This document shows, piece by piece, positions 1 to 13,900 of a stretch of DNA of 64,000 bases. The position numbers and the translations under genes are program-made. Every line of letters starts with the position of its first letter. The first letter of the stretch is position 1. The stretch is from Torreya grandis (lineage: Eukaryota > Streptophyta > Pinopsida > Cupressales > Taxaceae), in the NCBI GenBank assembly GCA_037957365.1, contig JARHVA010000223.1:2847501-2911500 (forward strand). The letters are read 5' to 3'. The notes beneath the pieces were generated by a model. It was not told the origin of the DNA, searched no databases, and saw nothing but the letters and a program-made list of their open reading frames with translations.

Positions 1-1002
1 GGTAAAACAAATTAAATCTATTCTACAACCTATATTGAAATTTTGTTCTTTCTTTTACTTTTATATATTTAACATGTATCATGTATATTTCAAATATCAA
101 ATTTGTAGCCTCTAATTTCACTTTTAATATTAATCCATTATTAAATCAAAAGATCCTCCTTCAATATTTTCTCATCCTAATTTATTAAATTTCATATATT
201 ATATTAGTATGTCATGAACCTAAATTTTTTTTTAAGTATAAATCCATTAAAACTCATTCTTTTTGCATTAACAAAGCCATCCACTTATTATGGCACACAA
301 GAAGATATCTCTACTTATGGGTAGATATTAGACTATAAAGAACTTTGTTTTCATTAAAATATGCCTCTAAACCACTACTAAAACCTTTAAGAAAATATGT
401 TACTCAAAACTAAGAATAGGTTTAATATTTAAAACCTTAAAAGAGGACTATTCATGGCCACATTTTTCCTTTAGCATTTTTTTACAAAATGAGTATATAT
501 ATATAGTCAAGTGAACCATCTATAATATAATGTTTACTAACCCCAAGCATGTAGGTTATTTTTAAAACTCCCTAAAAGTCTAGGATTTCTAAAATCATTC
601 AATATTATTTGAACCCTGTTACCATTGATAAAATGAAATGTAATTTTAAATTTAGAAATAATTGATATGAAAATCCCCTTTATGGGAATGTGGGTGAGAG
701 CAAGCTCTCACCCCTAGGTCCATATTGGGTGAAAGGTCCTACATTATGGTTCAATAATCTACTACATCTATATAATAAGTTAAGACAATCAATCTTATTA
801 TTTTCAATCTTCATTTCCTAAAACATTTCAAACACAATCTAAATACATAGCTCTTATACTAAAATTATCATGACACACATTCAACACAATGAACCATAAT
901 TTTTAAGGGTAGGTCAAACTATTATTCCCCATATCTAGAATGTTTTGAGGGTTTCCACAAAAAAGAAGGATTTCATTCATAATAACAGAGTACATGATTC
1001 TA
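1..1002. repeat. dispersed repeat, copy A (uninterrupted)
   Basis: This block aligns in the same orientation with 27823-27945 plus 30628-31502. Shared landmarks are the phrase around gcctctaatttcactt (near 107-123), the run atcctccttcaat (near 151), the phrase ctacttatgggtagatatt (near 313), and a short inverted stretch around ggtgagagcaagctctcacc (near 692). The copies diverge visibly but align over their whole length. No coding capacity was recognised; the 80-residue frame at 1213-1455 lies beyond it and resembles nothing. Homology reaches window base 1, so the left boundary is outside. It may be part of an LTR. This copy serves as the empty site for the LINE insertion in copy B. Confidence 0.75.
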
Positions 1003-2559
1003 CATTCATAAGGTGTAAAACTCATGATCTTCAAATAAGAAATATCTAACCCTGTATAGTTATTGTGATTTATATAACATTTACTACACCTTCAACTCTA
1101 TTAATTCAAATCCACAAGTATAGCAAAGTGATCCTCGTAAATCTATAAAAATCCATCTTAGTTTGAAAAATCATAACTTGCCTAGATATGAAAGATAATA
1201 GTTGAATCCTCCTTGAAAATTAAATCTATACTACCGTATTCTTTGTTTCTCCTTCATAATAGTGTGCCCCACCTTTTTATATTCTCTTTCCTTTTATCCT
1301 CATTTTCATCAACCTCATTATTTCATGAAAACATTTTCTTTCCAAGATTCTATCCAAACTCTGGTGTGTGCCCTGCTTTATTATTTTATCACTCTAGTTT
1401 AATTGGAATATTATTAAATGTAACTAAATACCACTATAAAATGCATTTACTATAATTTTCATCTCCACCTTTGAGTTCCCTAACTGGCTGATTTAAAAAC
1501 TTGTGGTAGGGTTTCCTAATAGAATGAACTCCTCTTTATACTCAAGTTGCTTAACTAAAAATAACTTCATTTTTTATTCCATAAAATCATGGAAACATTA
1601 ATCTTCTTTGCTAAGAGTTATAAATTTTACTAAAATTAAGGCATTTAATAAGTAATCATTCTTTAACCTAATACTAAATATTAATAATAAATCTTTTTGA
1701 CTTATCTCAACAACAATTTCATAATATCCATAAGGTCATGCCAAGTACACCACCCATGGTGGTTTAATGTTTTGATAGAACTATAATCCTAATTAAATGG
1801 GTTTATTCCCTTTTTCCACCCATACATATAATTTATATTATAATGTTTTATGAGTATACCTGTATAAGGATAATTATGCAAACAACACAAGGATAAGACT
1901 CTACAAGTAAAACTAGTATGGACACAACATGGGAGTATGGCATTTGTAAGTGAAATAAGAATATAATTATGAAAATAGAATCATAATGCACAAGTCATCT
2001 AAAATATAATCACACAGTACAAATATATCAAAAAATATATGTTTATCACACATCAAAATATAAACATCATAAAACTTAATATTATTCATGAGACTACATG
2101 TGTGACAGTTTTATATTCATTCTTTATGTCCCTAGTTGCCATGTTCTACCACCTTCTCCCTTATTATGTCCTCACTTAGGATTTTACTATGAACTATTGG
2201 ATAGGATACCCTACATCCACTGTAGTCAAATAAAAAAGATTATTTAGTATGTTATCATCATAAAACAACTTTTAATATTAACATAAAGTAATTCATTAAA
2301 TGAACTAATGAATTTATATAAAAATATATATAAATAATCACATTAGCATAAAATTTATGTAAAATTAAAATCTAGATCTAATATCACCATCAAACTAAAC
2401 ACAATAGTAAAATAAATAATTGTCCATAATATCTAATGGTAAATTAAACCATCATTGGCATTATTTTTTTCACTAGGTTAAGGTGGGTGTAAAATCCTTC
2501 CCCTATTGGAAAATACATTATCCCAATGATGTTAATAAAAAAACATATAGGTATTATCA
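1003..2559. other. non-coding AT-rich stretch 3' of a minus-strand gypsy pol
   Basis: No gene is recognisable. On the minus strand a purine-rich run, aataggggaagga (near 2491-2503), follows the chromodomain stop and could be the polypurine tract of the gypsy element. If so, the sequence just left of it (lower coordinates) would be that element's 3' LTR. I could not find the matching second LTR with certainty. Confidence 0.35.
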
Positions 2560-4902
2560 CAAGCTCAGTATAATCTATCAATTAAATAAATGAATAAATA
2601 ACTTATGAAATTCTTCATAATCCTCCCAAGTGGTACTTCATGATATTGATCCCACTACACCTTACATTGAGTCACCTCTCTATCATGCAAGTTGGGCTTG
2701 TGTGTCTCAAGTATCTTAAGGGATTCTATTATTACTACTCATTGATATAGAACTTGTAAAGAATTCCAATCAATCACATCTAAAGGATCAACCACATATT
2801 TATTCAAATAAGATGCATTAAAAATATTATGAATTTAATCAAGTATTGGTAGTAAATCAAGTTTGTATCCAATAGATTTAATCACTTCCAAAACCTCAAA
2901 AGGTCCTAAATATCTAGGTGCTAGTTTGGATGACTTGTTAAATTTTATTGGTCTCTTTTGGGGTGTGACATGTATAAAAAACTTTATCACTAACTGAGAA
3001 CTAATTATTTTTTTATTTTTAAATCAACATATCTTTTGTGCCTATCATTAGTTTCAACCAACCTTTTTATAATCAGCCTCACATGTGTTTCCATTTCATC
3101 AGGTATTTTTAACCCAAAAACTACTCTATCCTTTTATTTACCCTAATTGATAGGTGTTCCACATTTTTTGAAATATAAGGCGTCAAAATGTGTCATTTTC
3201 AAAGTTGAGTGGAAATAATTATTATAAAAAAAATAAACTAATAGAAGATATTCTTCCTGCTTGTATTTCTATTTAATGCAATATATCCTCAAAAAATCTT
3301 CTAAAACTTAATTTTCCCTTTTTGTTTGCTCATATGTTTTAGGATGATAGGTTTTACTAAAGTTAAGATGTGTTCCCAAGGATACATTAATGATTTACAA
3401 AAATCTATAGGGCATATGAGTATCTCTATCAAAAATGATTTTCTCCATAAATTCATGCAACCTATAAATTTATTACACAATTTTTTAAAAAAAAATTAGT
3501 GCATCATCTATCAAATTTCTTAGTATAAAATGTTCCACTTTTTTCAACTTGTCAACTACCACCAAAATCATATCATAATTATTTATAGATATTGGTATCC
3601 CTTGGATGAATTCCATGATAATCACTTATCATTTCTATTATATAATGTCATGAGTACAATAACACCAAATGATGAACATGTTTTATTTTCACACATTTCC
3701 ATTCTAGACACCTTAACACAAAATTAGTTGTATCTTTCTTGATTCCCTTCTAGAAATATAATGGCCTCAACTTTACCATTAGCTTGGTTACTCCTAGATG
3801 AATATAATTTGGATTTTTATGTAATTCCTTAAGTTTTGTGACTCTCAAATCCTCTCTATCTGGTAAATACATTCTCCCTTTAAACCTTAGTCCATCTTTC
3901 TAAAAATGGAATCCTTCGTATGTATGATCTTTAGGATTTATTTTAGAGATTTATTAACCTACTCATAGAATTCATCTCTTAGAGATAATTTCATAACATG
4001 ATCTCAAAAGTTATTTATAATAATATCCATAGCCTCCTTGTACCTTCTATAGTAAGATTTGTTGTAATTATGTTCTCTTTGGTTTTTATTTCACTTGTAT
4101 CAAAGTCAAAGTCTGAAAAAAAAACTCAAGCAATTAAATTTTTTAAGCATTCAAATTTGGTGACATGAAGATGTACTTGAGTCTCAAAGTGTCATAATAA
4201 AGATCAAAAGGTTTTATTAATATATAATTCCTCCAAACCTATAAAATATGCATTATGGTAGTGAATTTTAAATCATGTGGAGCATATTTGAATTCATTAG
4301 GCTTTAGTTTTCTTGATTTGTAAGCTAATATTGAGCCTTCTTGTAACAATATTCCACCCAAACCATATCTAGAAACATCTATTAGCATTTAAAAATGTCC
4401 ATTTATATCTAAAACTTGTAACACTAGTGAAAATATAAGCTTTTTTTAGGATTTGAAAGGCTTCTTCACACTTGTCACTCTACAAGAACCATTTCTATTT
4501 CTATTTAAAATAGGTGATGGGTTAACTATCTTGGAAAATGTTGGGTATAAATTTCCTATAATAGCCTATTAAACCCATTAAATTATGCACCTTGTGAATA
4601 TTTTTGGGTGTTAACCATTCAAGGATAGATTTAATATTTGATGGATCTATAGATGATAAGCCCCAAATATTTTACCATTTTCTAATAGAAGGCACACTTT
4701 AATAGTTTTCCATATATCTTATGCTTTCATAATCAAAACAACACTAGTTACAATTTTTGAAAGTGATCCTCTTAATCTTTATAATATATAAAAACATCAT
4801 CTAAGAATATAAACACAAAATGACCTAGGTAATCACTAAACATGTTCATAATATTTGTGGTTGCAGATTCATTTGTTAGCCCAAAAGATAAAACTATAAA
4901 TT
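2560..4902 (-). pseudogene. Ty3/gypsy (chromovirus-type) pol, C-terminal half: RT end, RNase H, integrase, chromodomain
   Basis: Read on the minus strand, this is the second half of a gypsy polyprotein full of stops and frameshifts. In order: the RT palm (PFGLTN-like motif as SFGLTNES near 4885; FLDD catalytic box near 4800); RNase H (ILAYESRKLKPNEFKYAPHD near 4300, matching the AYASRKL..E.NYPTHD family block); the integrase zinc-binding region and core (3150-3915, with THLNFSKTYHPKTYEQT near 3370 and FHSTLKMTHFDALYFKKC near 3190); then APRYLGPFEVLEVIKSIGYK near 2920 and a chromodomain ending TWEDYEEFHKLF (2600-2640). The chromodomain places it with chromoviruses. It stops abruptly at 4902 inside RT, and the missing N-terminal RT half lies at 11802-12250, so the two are one gene split by an insertion. 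It is clearly dead. Confidence 0.85.
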
Positions 4903-5736
4903 TGTTTTAACCTTTTAGGACTTATGTAAATCCTATATTTGTTAAATAGTTGAGTAGAATAAATTAGGGTCATAATATGAAATAAATACAACCACTAATT
5001 TTTTATAGAATTGACTAACTTTGACCTTTCTAAAAATAGTAATAAATAGTGCAAGAACTTAACTAGAAAATAATTGAGATGGGTGATCTAGAGGTTGAAA
5101 ACTAAGGTAGAGGTAGGTTTGAGTGTCATAAATATGATCCCAATGTCATAACCCCACTTATTTAGTAGTTACCTAATTGGATAGTATCACCATTATTATA
5201 AATGTAGTGGTAGTGTCCCTAAATTGGCTATAGTGTCCTTTGTGTAGGATTACCCTGAGATTTTAGGTGCACATATGTCTAGATCAATGAGATTTGTTCT
5301 TACGTACAAGATTTTTCAAACCCTATATATTACCTATTTTGAATTAATTTTTAATAAAACCTTAATATTCTATATTGTTAGGGCATCTAGTTGATACAAG
5401 ATAAAAAGTGTGTTTTTAGTGGGGTTGGTTGGATATCCTCAAAACCCCGTTATGATGAGAGTTTCCTACATACCAATACTCTAATGAGGGATCAAGACTG
5501 ATGTATCTCTCCCCACCTAAGTCATGGTGAAATTACAAGTGAATCTATTATGATAGTGGACATGAGTTATTTGAATGTGCTTGAGACTAGAAATCTAGGT
5601 AATATGTAGAAGTAGGGCATAATAGGGGTTGATAACCTTAATTGTGTAAAAATCTATCTAAATTTGAATATGTATTTTACATATGATTTCCATCTAGTGG
5701 TTATAAGACTAAAAATCATATATATATATATATATG

Positions 5737-5791
<55 letters not shown>

Positions 5792-6166
5792 ATATATATT
5801 TTTGATGTTTGTGTGGGTGATAAAAGAGGTCTAGGCTGACCCTAGAAAGTTTTAGATTTGAAAACATATATATTTGTGAAAAAGAAAGGAAAGGAAATTA
5901 GCACCATTATTGGGACACTATCACCATATGGCATTACTATCCTTATTATGTCACTAGGGTCTAAGTGGCATAACACTAGGCATGAAGGTCCAGGATCAAG
6001 AAATAAGGGTTTAAGACTAATTTAGGGTTGACTAGGGATGTTTGAGGCCCGTATGAAGGCTTGATAAATGTTATAATAGGCTTTAAGATAGGTCTAGGGA
6101 TAAGCTAAGGATAACTAGTCTTAATTACCACACTTAGCACTCAAAAACCAATTTTATGTGATTACA
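4903..6166 (-). repeat. 3' LTR of the non-autonomous element
   Basis: It matches 10571-11801 over its whole length, for example gtgtgtttttagtgggg near 5410 against gtgtgtttgttagtgggg near 11085. It is longer than its partner mainly because of an AT dinucleotide tract at 5719-5799, which is only a few repeats long in the other LTR (near 11427). Confidence 0.85.
5719..5799. repeat. (TA)n microsatellite with tatgtatg interruptions
   Basis: An AT dinucleotide run of about 80 bases inside the 3' LTR, with two short interruptions. The sister LTR has only a short tatatata at the same place, so it expanded after insertion. Confidence 0.95.
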
Positions 6167-9100
6167 TTTTCCCCTATTTATTTTATAAATGTAGCAAATT
6201 AAATGACTAGGATAAAGGAAAAAATAAAAGTACCTAGACTTGCCTAAGAGGTGAAACCCATAAATTTGGGTTTGAGTATGTGAATCATGATCTAAGGTGT
6301 GTCTTACAAATAAAACATGCATAAATAATTCTTACTTAAGAGATTTTAAAATCAAATATTAAACTAAGTAAAGAAGTAAATCTAAGTAAAAGGATAAAAG
6401 AGAGGAAAGGAATAAATACACCTCACTAGGTATGTGAACTAATAGATAATTCTAGTGACAACCTATGTGTGTGAATGTAGATAGTGATCAATCGGTGAAT
6501 AATTTGGACTAAGTTGATGGATTTATCAATAATCATGTGTGGTTGAATTAAAAACTCAATCCAAGTTTGACTCCATCATTTCCCACCCTTGCTTATTGGA
6601 TCATGACCTATGAATAGCTTGGATTAAATTGATGGTGTGTCCAACCCTCTCATGTAGGTGGCTAAAGAACTCAATTAGGTTATACCTCCATAATTTCCCA
6701 TCCATATGTAGTATATTCATTTGAAACTAAAATTTTATGATGTAACTGGAAATGTCTAACTAGTATATCAACTATGTAGCCACTCTATTAGGTGGCTCCA
6801 TGCCACTTAGGAATGCCAACCATTGAAGATGGGTTAAGGTGTGAAATTGGTGTGTAACTTGGAATATGGTTTTGAATGTATATATCATATATAATACATG
6901 TAAATTTTCATTCCATCTAATTACTCTCTATTAATTAAGCATATAGAAATAATGTGTCATGCACATACCCCCAAATATGATATCTAAGCATATAGATTAT
7001 GGATTAGATTGTAATAATATATATTTGAGTATCTAAACTGAATATGGGATTGGTCATGCTATGAATGATGCCCCAAATTTGAGAAAAATTATATGAATCT
7101 AAGCTAAACTCATATAAATCTGAGTAAAACTAATAAATTTTTAATTGAACTTGTGTAAACTTATATTGTACTTGTACTTTTCTAACTAATCTAGGATTTT
7201 ATAAAACTAAGACTATTGGATAGTGGTTGCATATCTTGGATAGTATCACTATTATTAGATATGTGATGTTATTTTCCTTTTACTCTAATTTCTATGCAAC
7301 TGTGTTCATCTCTATGTCACTATTTTCCTACTATGTTTACCTGGGTCTAATTTATATAATTTGAGCCTATGTGATGATAAATGTATTATGAATGCATTAT
7401 AGGAGCCTGATCTTTGTGATAAACCCTTATAAATTCACCCTCTTTTGAGGGGAGTTTTTAAATCTATGTAAGAACTATCCTCAAAGGAAAAATATCTACA
7501 AAATATGTGTTAGTTAGAGCATATATGATATCTACATAATAATCTACTATATTATGCATACATAACATCATAATATAATATAATATGAGCATAAGTTTAT
7601 AATTTGTGATGTATGTTATGTCTAGAATTTACAAGGGTGTTAAGAACAATGTATGTAAAAAAAATCTAAGTAATAATGGAGTAACTACCTAGAGGGATAG
7701 GGCATGATGTCCATCATAGCACCCAAGTAAGAAAGGGATATGCATATAAGAAAGCATACAAGTAAGAGACAAGCATCACGGCTATGACACATATAAAAAA
7801 GTATGTATACAATACACATGAGTCATGCAATGTAGTCCATGGGTACACAATAAAAGGGACATTAGCACATGTCACTAAATCTAAGAAAATAAGACATAAA
7901 AGTACATGCTCAAATGTATATATATACAAGAAAAAAGTAAATTTGCTTATATCCACATAGAAGGACATGTTCAAATGTCTACATACATAATCATAAAGGC
8001 ACACATAAGGACATGATCACATGTCCAAAGTATACATACTATGAAAATAAGTGGTATAGAGCCAAAGAATAATGACATATTCAAATTAGCTTGAGTAGAA
8101 GAAACATAGCAATATAATAAATTATAAAGTAGAAAAACTAGAAATGAAATTATGCATGAATATGTAATACAAATCTATGTAAGAGATAAGATGTACATAT
8201 GTTGAGTCTAAATTAGTAATAATTGGCAAAAAATATGAGTAAGTGTAACATGATCAATATCAAGATATAAAAATGTTAAAGCTTGATGTAGAGTATAGAA
8301 AAATAGAACCTGCTTATCAAAACTATGTATAAGGTGCCCAAAAATGAGTGAATGTGTTTAATGAATAACCTGTGTGTCCATGTAAATTCCCCCAGTGGAT
8401 GGATAATACAAAATATAGATCATTTTAGTGGAAATGAGTGTTGTAGCGATCTGTAAGCACTCGACAAGAACAAGTGAAGCATGTATGTATGATAAAACTA
8501 ACTATACTAAGAAGCTAGAATATGTAGTGTCTAGATAATATAAGAAATGTAAACATGGAAATGCATATAATCTATAATTTTGTGTTTTCTAAGTAAATAT
8601 TTGAATGTTTTTATGTTTTTTAAATATTATACTATTTTTAAATTTTCTATATATAAGCTATGTATAAGCAACTTGAAAATGAAACTATATACAAATATCA
8701 AGAGAGAAGGAAAGTATGTACAAGAAGGGAGGAAAAATACTAACCAATGAATCTCATGGGAGACTCATTATCAATATGGCATGTGTCAAAAATAGGAATG
8801 GTAATCTCTTGTGTAGTGTGACTTTTATGATGAAGTTGATAGTGTTGCAATATGAATCAAAGTATTATTCATCATTGAAATCATAATAATCATAATAACA
8901 TGGAATGCCAGAGGGAATTACCTCATATTGTGGAGTTAAAATTTTATAATTATGCTTTAGAATATTTATTGTGATTTTTCCCTTTGAAATTATGCTTATT
9001 ATAGATATATGTTATTGTGAAGGCTCTTTTACTAGAAAGCCTTTTTTTGAGAATGGTTGTTGGCTTAGCATGATTTTGACTTTGCAATTTAAGTTCTTAC

Positions 9101-10570
9101 TTTTTATGTAATATTTATTATGTATCTAGATAGTTTTCCTTGATAAAATATATCTATAAATAATTTTCCTTAAGATGTTCAATAAATCCCAAACCTTGTT
9201 GACCAACATTATCAACTATTAGAATAGGAGTAGTGATGCCTTAGGCTTGTTTGTCCAAACCTTGACTATGATAATCAAACTATTGTAGATATTTTTGACC
9301 AAACCCATACTACTTTGAACATTGAACCCCATTTTAGAGAGGTATATTTACATATCTTACTTTCTTTACTTGTGCTTGTTGTACTATTTCTTGATGTGAA
9401 TGTGTTGTGTGAACCTTTTATTATTTTGAGTTAGGCTTTGGTAACCATTTTTTGTATTATTTTTGAATTTGACCCTTTTTAAATTTTTATATGTGCTATT
9501 ATATGTTTTTTGAAGATGTATCACTATTTAATTAATTTATATCCATTATATATTATATTTTGCTTTTCAATGTTAAACATGAATCAGTGTAGTGCCCATG
9601 CATTCTATGATATGGACAATAATATATGGATCACCTCACTAGGTGTAGAGGGGTTAGGTTGATCAATTTATATATAATAATTCCCCTTAGTTCATCACTT
9701 TAACTCATATTTTATCTTTGAATTATTTTTGAATCACTAAAAGTATATGTACTTTGTTATGGTTTATGATTTGGATATGAAAGAGTGTTAGGAACAACTT
9801 TGCTAGGTGTGGATTCATATACATGGTTTATGCTAGCATATTCTAAAGACTGTGTACATGTAATTTGATTTGCCAATAATGTGACCTATTCAATTAATAA
9901 CTAATTTTAATTCTCTAAATATGATATTAGCTTAATGATACTAATAATTTGATCCCTTAGAGTCTCACAAGTGCAAACCCTATTTGTTTATGATTGAACA
10001 TGTAGGCACATAACATATAGGGAAGAGGTGTGAATAGGATAAATATGGGGATTAATGATAATGGTATATGATACTTCATCTCATTGAGGAGTGATAGAAA
10101 GGACCCAAATAGAGGGAAAGTATTTATCACCCTCATGGAGATGCAGAGGAGAAGAATATTATTTTTTGTGCATAAGATATGAAATTCAAACTTAAAACCT
10201 AGTCTTTAACTTATGCAATGGATCCTCTATGTATGTAAGGATTTTTTTATTAATTGAATTCCTAATAAGAGAATAATAATTTTTTAGATATATAATGAAA
10301 TATGGCATACATTTCAATTGATATAAAGCATCATCTATACATGTGTTTATGTTTTTTCTGAGTTCATTCTAAATTAAAGGGAATAAGCATGCAAATGAAA
10401 GTGTTAAACTTTACAACAAAAAGTGATACACTTATTCTATCATTATTATCATGATTATATCAAATAAAATTATAAAATGTATGGATAGGAAATTTTAATG
10501 TTTTAAATGTAAAACTTAGGTTTATCTAGGGTTAGGATTTATGGAATATTCATAATTCAGGTTTACCAAA
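6167..10570 (-). other. interior of the non-autonomous LTR element
   Basis: This is AT-rich and almost non-coding. On the minus strand at 9565-9635 one frame reads YYCPYHRMHGHYTDSCLTLK, which fits the gag zinc knuckle of Tat/Athila-like gypsy elements (C..H....GH.T..C). This supports a gypsy origin and the minus orientation. The sequence beside the 5' LTR (10570 downward, minus strand) begins tttggtaaacctgaatt, which resembles a primer site only in its first bases. At 7880-8060 the motif acatgttcaaatgt recurs several times, as it does at 34080-34190. The short frames at 6134-6322 and 7714-8004 show no family resemblance. Confidence 0.6.
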
Positions 10571-11801
10571 TGTTTTAACCTTTTAGGCCTTGGTGAACTT
10601 AAATCCTATGTTTATTGAATATATAAGTAGATTAAAATAGGGTAATAATATATGATAAATATAACCACTAATTTTTTAAAAATTGACTAACTTTGACCTT
10701 TATAAAAATAATAATAAATAGTGCATGTAAGAACTTAGTTGAAAAATAACTAAGATAAATGATCTAGAGGCTAGAAATTGAGGTAGATGTTTTTTTGAAT
10801 GTCACAAATAGGATATCAATATTAGAACCCCTCTTAGATTGTAGTATATTAATTTTATATTAGTTTTATTATTGTAAATGTGATGGTAGTGTCCCTATAT
10901 TAGTAGTAATGTCTTCTATGTTGAGCTATCTTGAGCTTTTGGATACATGTATGTTTGGATCTGTGAAGTTTATTCATGAGTGCACTAGTTCATAAACCCT
11001 ATATATTTATTGTTTTAATTAAATTTGTGAGAAAAAACCTAATCTTCCATGTTACTATGGAATCTAATTTATATAAGCTAAAAAGTGTGTTTGTTAGTGG
11101 GGAAGGTTGGACATCCTCAACACTCTATTTTGATAAGAGTTTCCTACATACCAATAATTTGAGAAGGGATCAAGATTGATGTAGTTCTCCCCACCTAAAT
11201 ACTGGTACAAGTGAAAGTAAAGCTAGTATGATAGTGTACATGAGTGATTTGAATGTTCTTGAGACTAGAAGTTTGGGTATTTTAAGCTTAGGAATATTAC
11301 AGATGGTAGTATGTAAAAGTAGGGAAGAATAGGGATTGATAACCTTAATTGTGCACAACTTGTTTTAAGTTTGAATGTGTATTTTGCATCTAATTTCTAT
11401 GTAGTGGTTATAAGGGTAAAAATCATGTATATATACTATTCTGATGCTTGTTCAGGTGTTAAAATGATATAGGTTGACTAAGAGGTTTTAGATTTGAAAA
11501 TATATCCAGTTATAAAAGAAATGGAAATTACATTAATACCATTATTAGGACACTAGTGCCATGTGGTGTTATTGTCACTATTGTGGTGATAGTGTCCAAA
11601 TGGAATAACACTAGGCATGAAGGGCTATGATCAAGAAATGAAGGTTTCGGACTAATTTAGGGATGAATAGGGATGATTTTGGCCTACATAAAGTTTATAT
11701 GAGTGTGATAATATGCTCAAGGATAGGTCTAGGGATAATCTATGGATAGGTAATCTCAAGTAGCACTCTTAGCACTCAAATACCACTTTTAGGTTATTAC
11801 A
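10571..11801 (-). repeat. 5' LTR of the non-autonomous element
   Basis: This is the partner of 4903-6166. On the minus strand it begins tgtaataacc and ends ggttaaaaca. The frames at 10976-11179 and 11170-11358 lie wholly inside it and are not genes. Confidence 0.85.
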
Positions 11802-13900
11802 AAATGCATAGTGTCCATACCTCATCCTAAAAGTGGTTTTAAGAATATCTTCCTCTATTATCCTTAATTGATAATATCATGCTCTAAGTTCAATTTTTAT
11901 AAATACTATTTCTCTTCCCATTTAATAAAAATATCAACATAGGGTAAAGGATACATATTCTTGATGGTTTCCTTGTTCAGCATATTTTAATCTATGTAAA
12001 TATAAAGAGTTTAATACTTATTTGTTATGAACAACGTAGGTTCTACCTAAGGTTATACACTCATTTGTATCAATACTTTAGAGAACATCTCTTATATTTT
12101 GGATTTTAATTCTACAATTTTTGTTTTTGTCATTCTATTGGGTGCCTTGGATTGAGGCTCAGATCCTAAAATGATACCAATCATGAAGTTAAACTCCCTT
12201 TTAAAAGATATTAAAATTAAATTTTATAGAAAAACATCTTAAATTTCATGAAAAATGGGTATTCCTTAATGGTATGTTCCTTAGGTTTTCTTATCTCATC
12301 TATCTTAACCATAAAATCTTGACAACCCTTATGTTGATCCTTCTTTCATTAGATGGTTAAGATTTGTCTTAACTTAAGTTCCTTATACTAACCCTTGATT
12401 TGAGTTTGATTTTCAAAATCATCTAAACACTCCACTTTATTTTCAAAATAATCTAACTTTTCCTTGTGTTTCCAAATATAATTCACTCCTAATATCACAT
12501 CAAATGATCCTAACAGATCTAAAAATAAGTATACTATAGGAATGAAATCAAGTAATTCCACTTCAAATTATATTGAAACTTATCTACCTTGACTTATAAT
12601 TGGTTCTTATATTTTAAAATCTATGTATTTTCCATATGTCTATATTTTCTATAAAGTTTATTAAGCAATTGGAGAGAAATGAAACATTCAATAGCTCCAT
12701 TATTTATTAAAATAGAAACAAAGTACCCGATACCTCTATGGGTGAGATCTAAAATTTAGCCTAGCGATTGTCAACTATTGTGTGGATCCATTTTTGAAAT
12801 GTTCTTTTCTAATAATATGAAGAGGAATGATTCTTTAATTTGATCCTATTTTTCTACTGAGGATAATCTATTGTATAGTGGTCTCCCCCATAAGTAAAAC
12901 ATCCTCTTGGTGGTCCTTTTTTCAAGTGGGTTACCTCCTTTATTTATGTCCCTAAATCCATTACCTATTTTACTTGATCTGTAAGAATTTTTAAACCTAG
13001 GATTCTTGTTATTAAATCTATTTTTGAAATCTCCACAATGCTTCCAATTCTTAGTTGTGAAATAAGGATTTGAACCACTAAACTTTTTACAATACTTATC
13101 TCTAACTTTAGCAAGATATTTTAGCTTATGTTCATGCTTGAAAAACTTATCAAATACTTGATCCGGGGAGATATGTCAATGTACATCCAATCTATGACAT
13201 CAAACTGATGATGAACTTTTGAATTTGGAAACATTCATCTTTCTAATATTGAGGCACATATTTGAGAAGTTTCATGAACAAGTCCCAATATTTTGTTATC
13301 AATATCTCTCCTTACTTTAAATTATATAAATAAATCAATTTTATAATAAAAAATAGAGTTATGGAAGCCATCTTATGCTAAATAATATTAAAAATTACTC
13401 CCATGTGGTGTTAGTGGTGTCAAGGCCAATTTTCTTTTTCTTTTTGGCCCACCAAGTTGTTGCCTTACTAGCTAGTTGGTATGTTCCCTATAATGTTTTG
13501 ATCACTTCAGATTAATTTTCAAATTTATAAATACTTCTCTAATTATTTGATCCACCCTTAAAATCCATCACCCATCACTATTCCAATTAATTTATGTAGG
13601 TTTACCTTTTTCATATAATGTGCATTTTTTGTTACTGCTTGCATTCTCATAGCTTGATACTCTTTGACATGCTTTTTTTCTTGGTTTTCTTCCTGATTAA
13701 CATGTTACATTTGATATTATTCCTCACCATATCCATTTACTTCCTATTATAGGTTTTTTATTATATATTGTGTATCATTCATGACTATGAATATTTGATC
13801 AATCTTACCAACTTGATCTACTACTAACAGGTTGAGATCAGGTTGTTGATCCTGATTAAAAGTATTTTCTTAAATGTTTTCTCTTACACACATAATTTTA
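11802..13900 (-). pseudogene. Ty3/gypsy gag, protease and N-terminal RT half
   Basis: Minus-strand continuation of the element at 2560-4902. From high to low coordinates: a gag tail with FFKHEHKLKYLAKVRDKY near 13130; a zinc knuckle CFTYGGDHYTIDYP (12865-12905; consensus C..C....H....C with the second and last Cys lost); a protease region with the active site reduced to NNGA near 12700, followed by LGSFDVILGVNYIWKH near 12480; and RT fingers GSEPQSKAPNRMT near 12150 with a degraded IPKTAFRTRYGHY block ending at 11802. Protein order and strand agree with the distal half. Stops and frameshifts are frequent. The gag start is not definable. Confidence 0.8.

Larger units (their letters stand above)
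4903..11801 (-). mobile_element. non-autonomous gypsy-like LTR retrotransposon inserted in the gypsy RT
   Basis: Two direct repeats, 4903-6166 and 10571-11801, both start tgttttaaccttttagg and end attaca, giving TG...CA ends. The flanking pentamers are aaatt (4898-4902) and aaatg (11802-11806), a four-in-five target duplication. The insertion cleanly divides the reverse transcriptase of a gypsy element, and the flanking halves resume the RT motif across it. On the minus strand the purine tract aggggaaaa (6167-6175) abuts the 3' LTR, which fixes orientation. The 4.4-kb interior has no RT, integrase or RNase H that I can recognise, only a gag-type zinc knuckle. LTR divergence is large, so the insertion is old. 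Confidence 0.85.

Noticed and set aside
1213..1455. 80-residue frame
   Set aside because: T-rich, Phe/Ser/Leu-rich composition with no family features, in non-coding repeat DNA.
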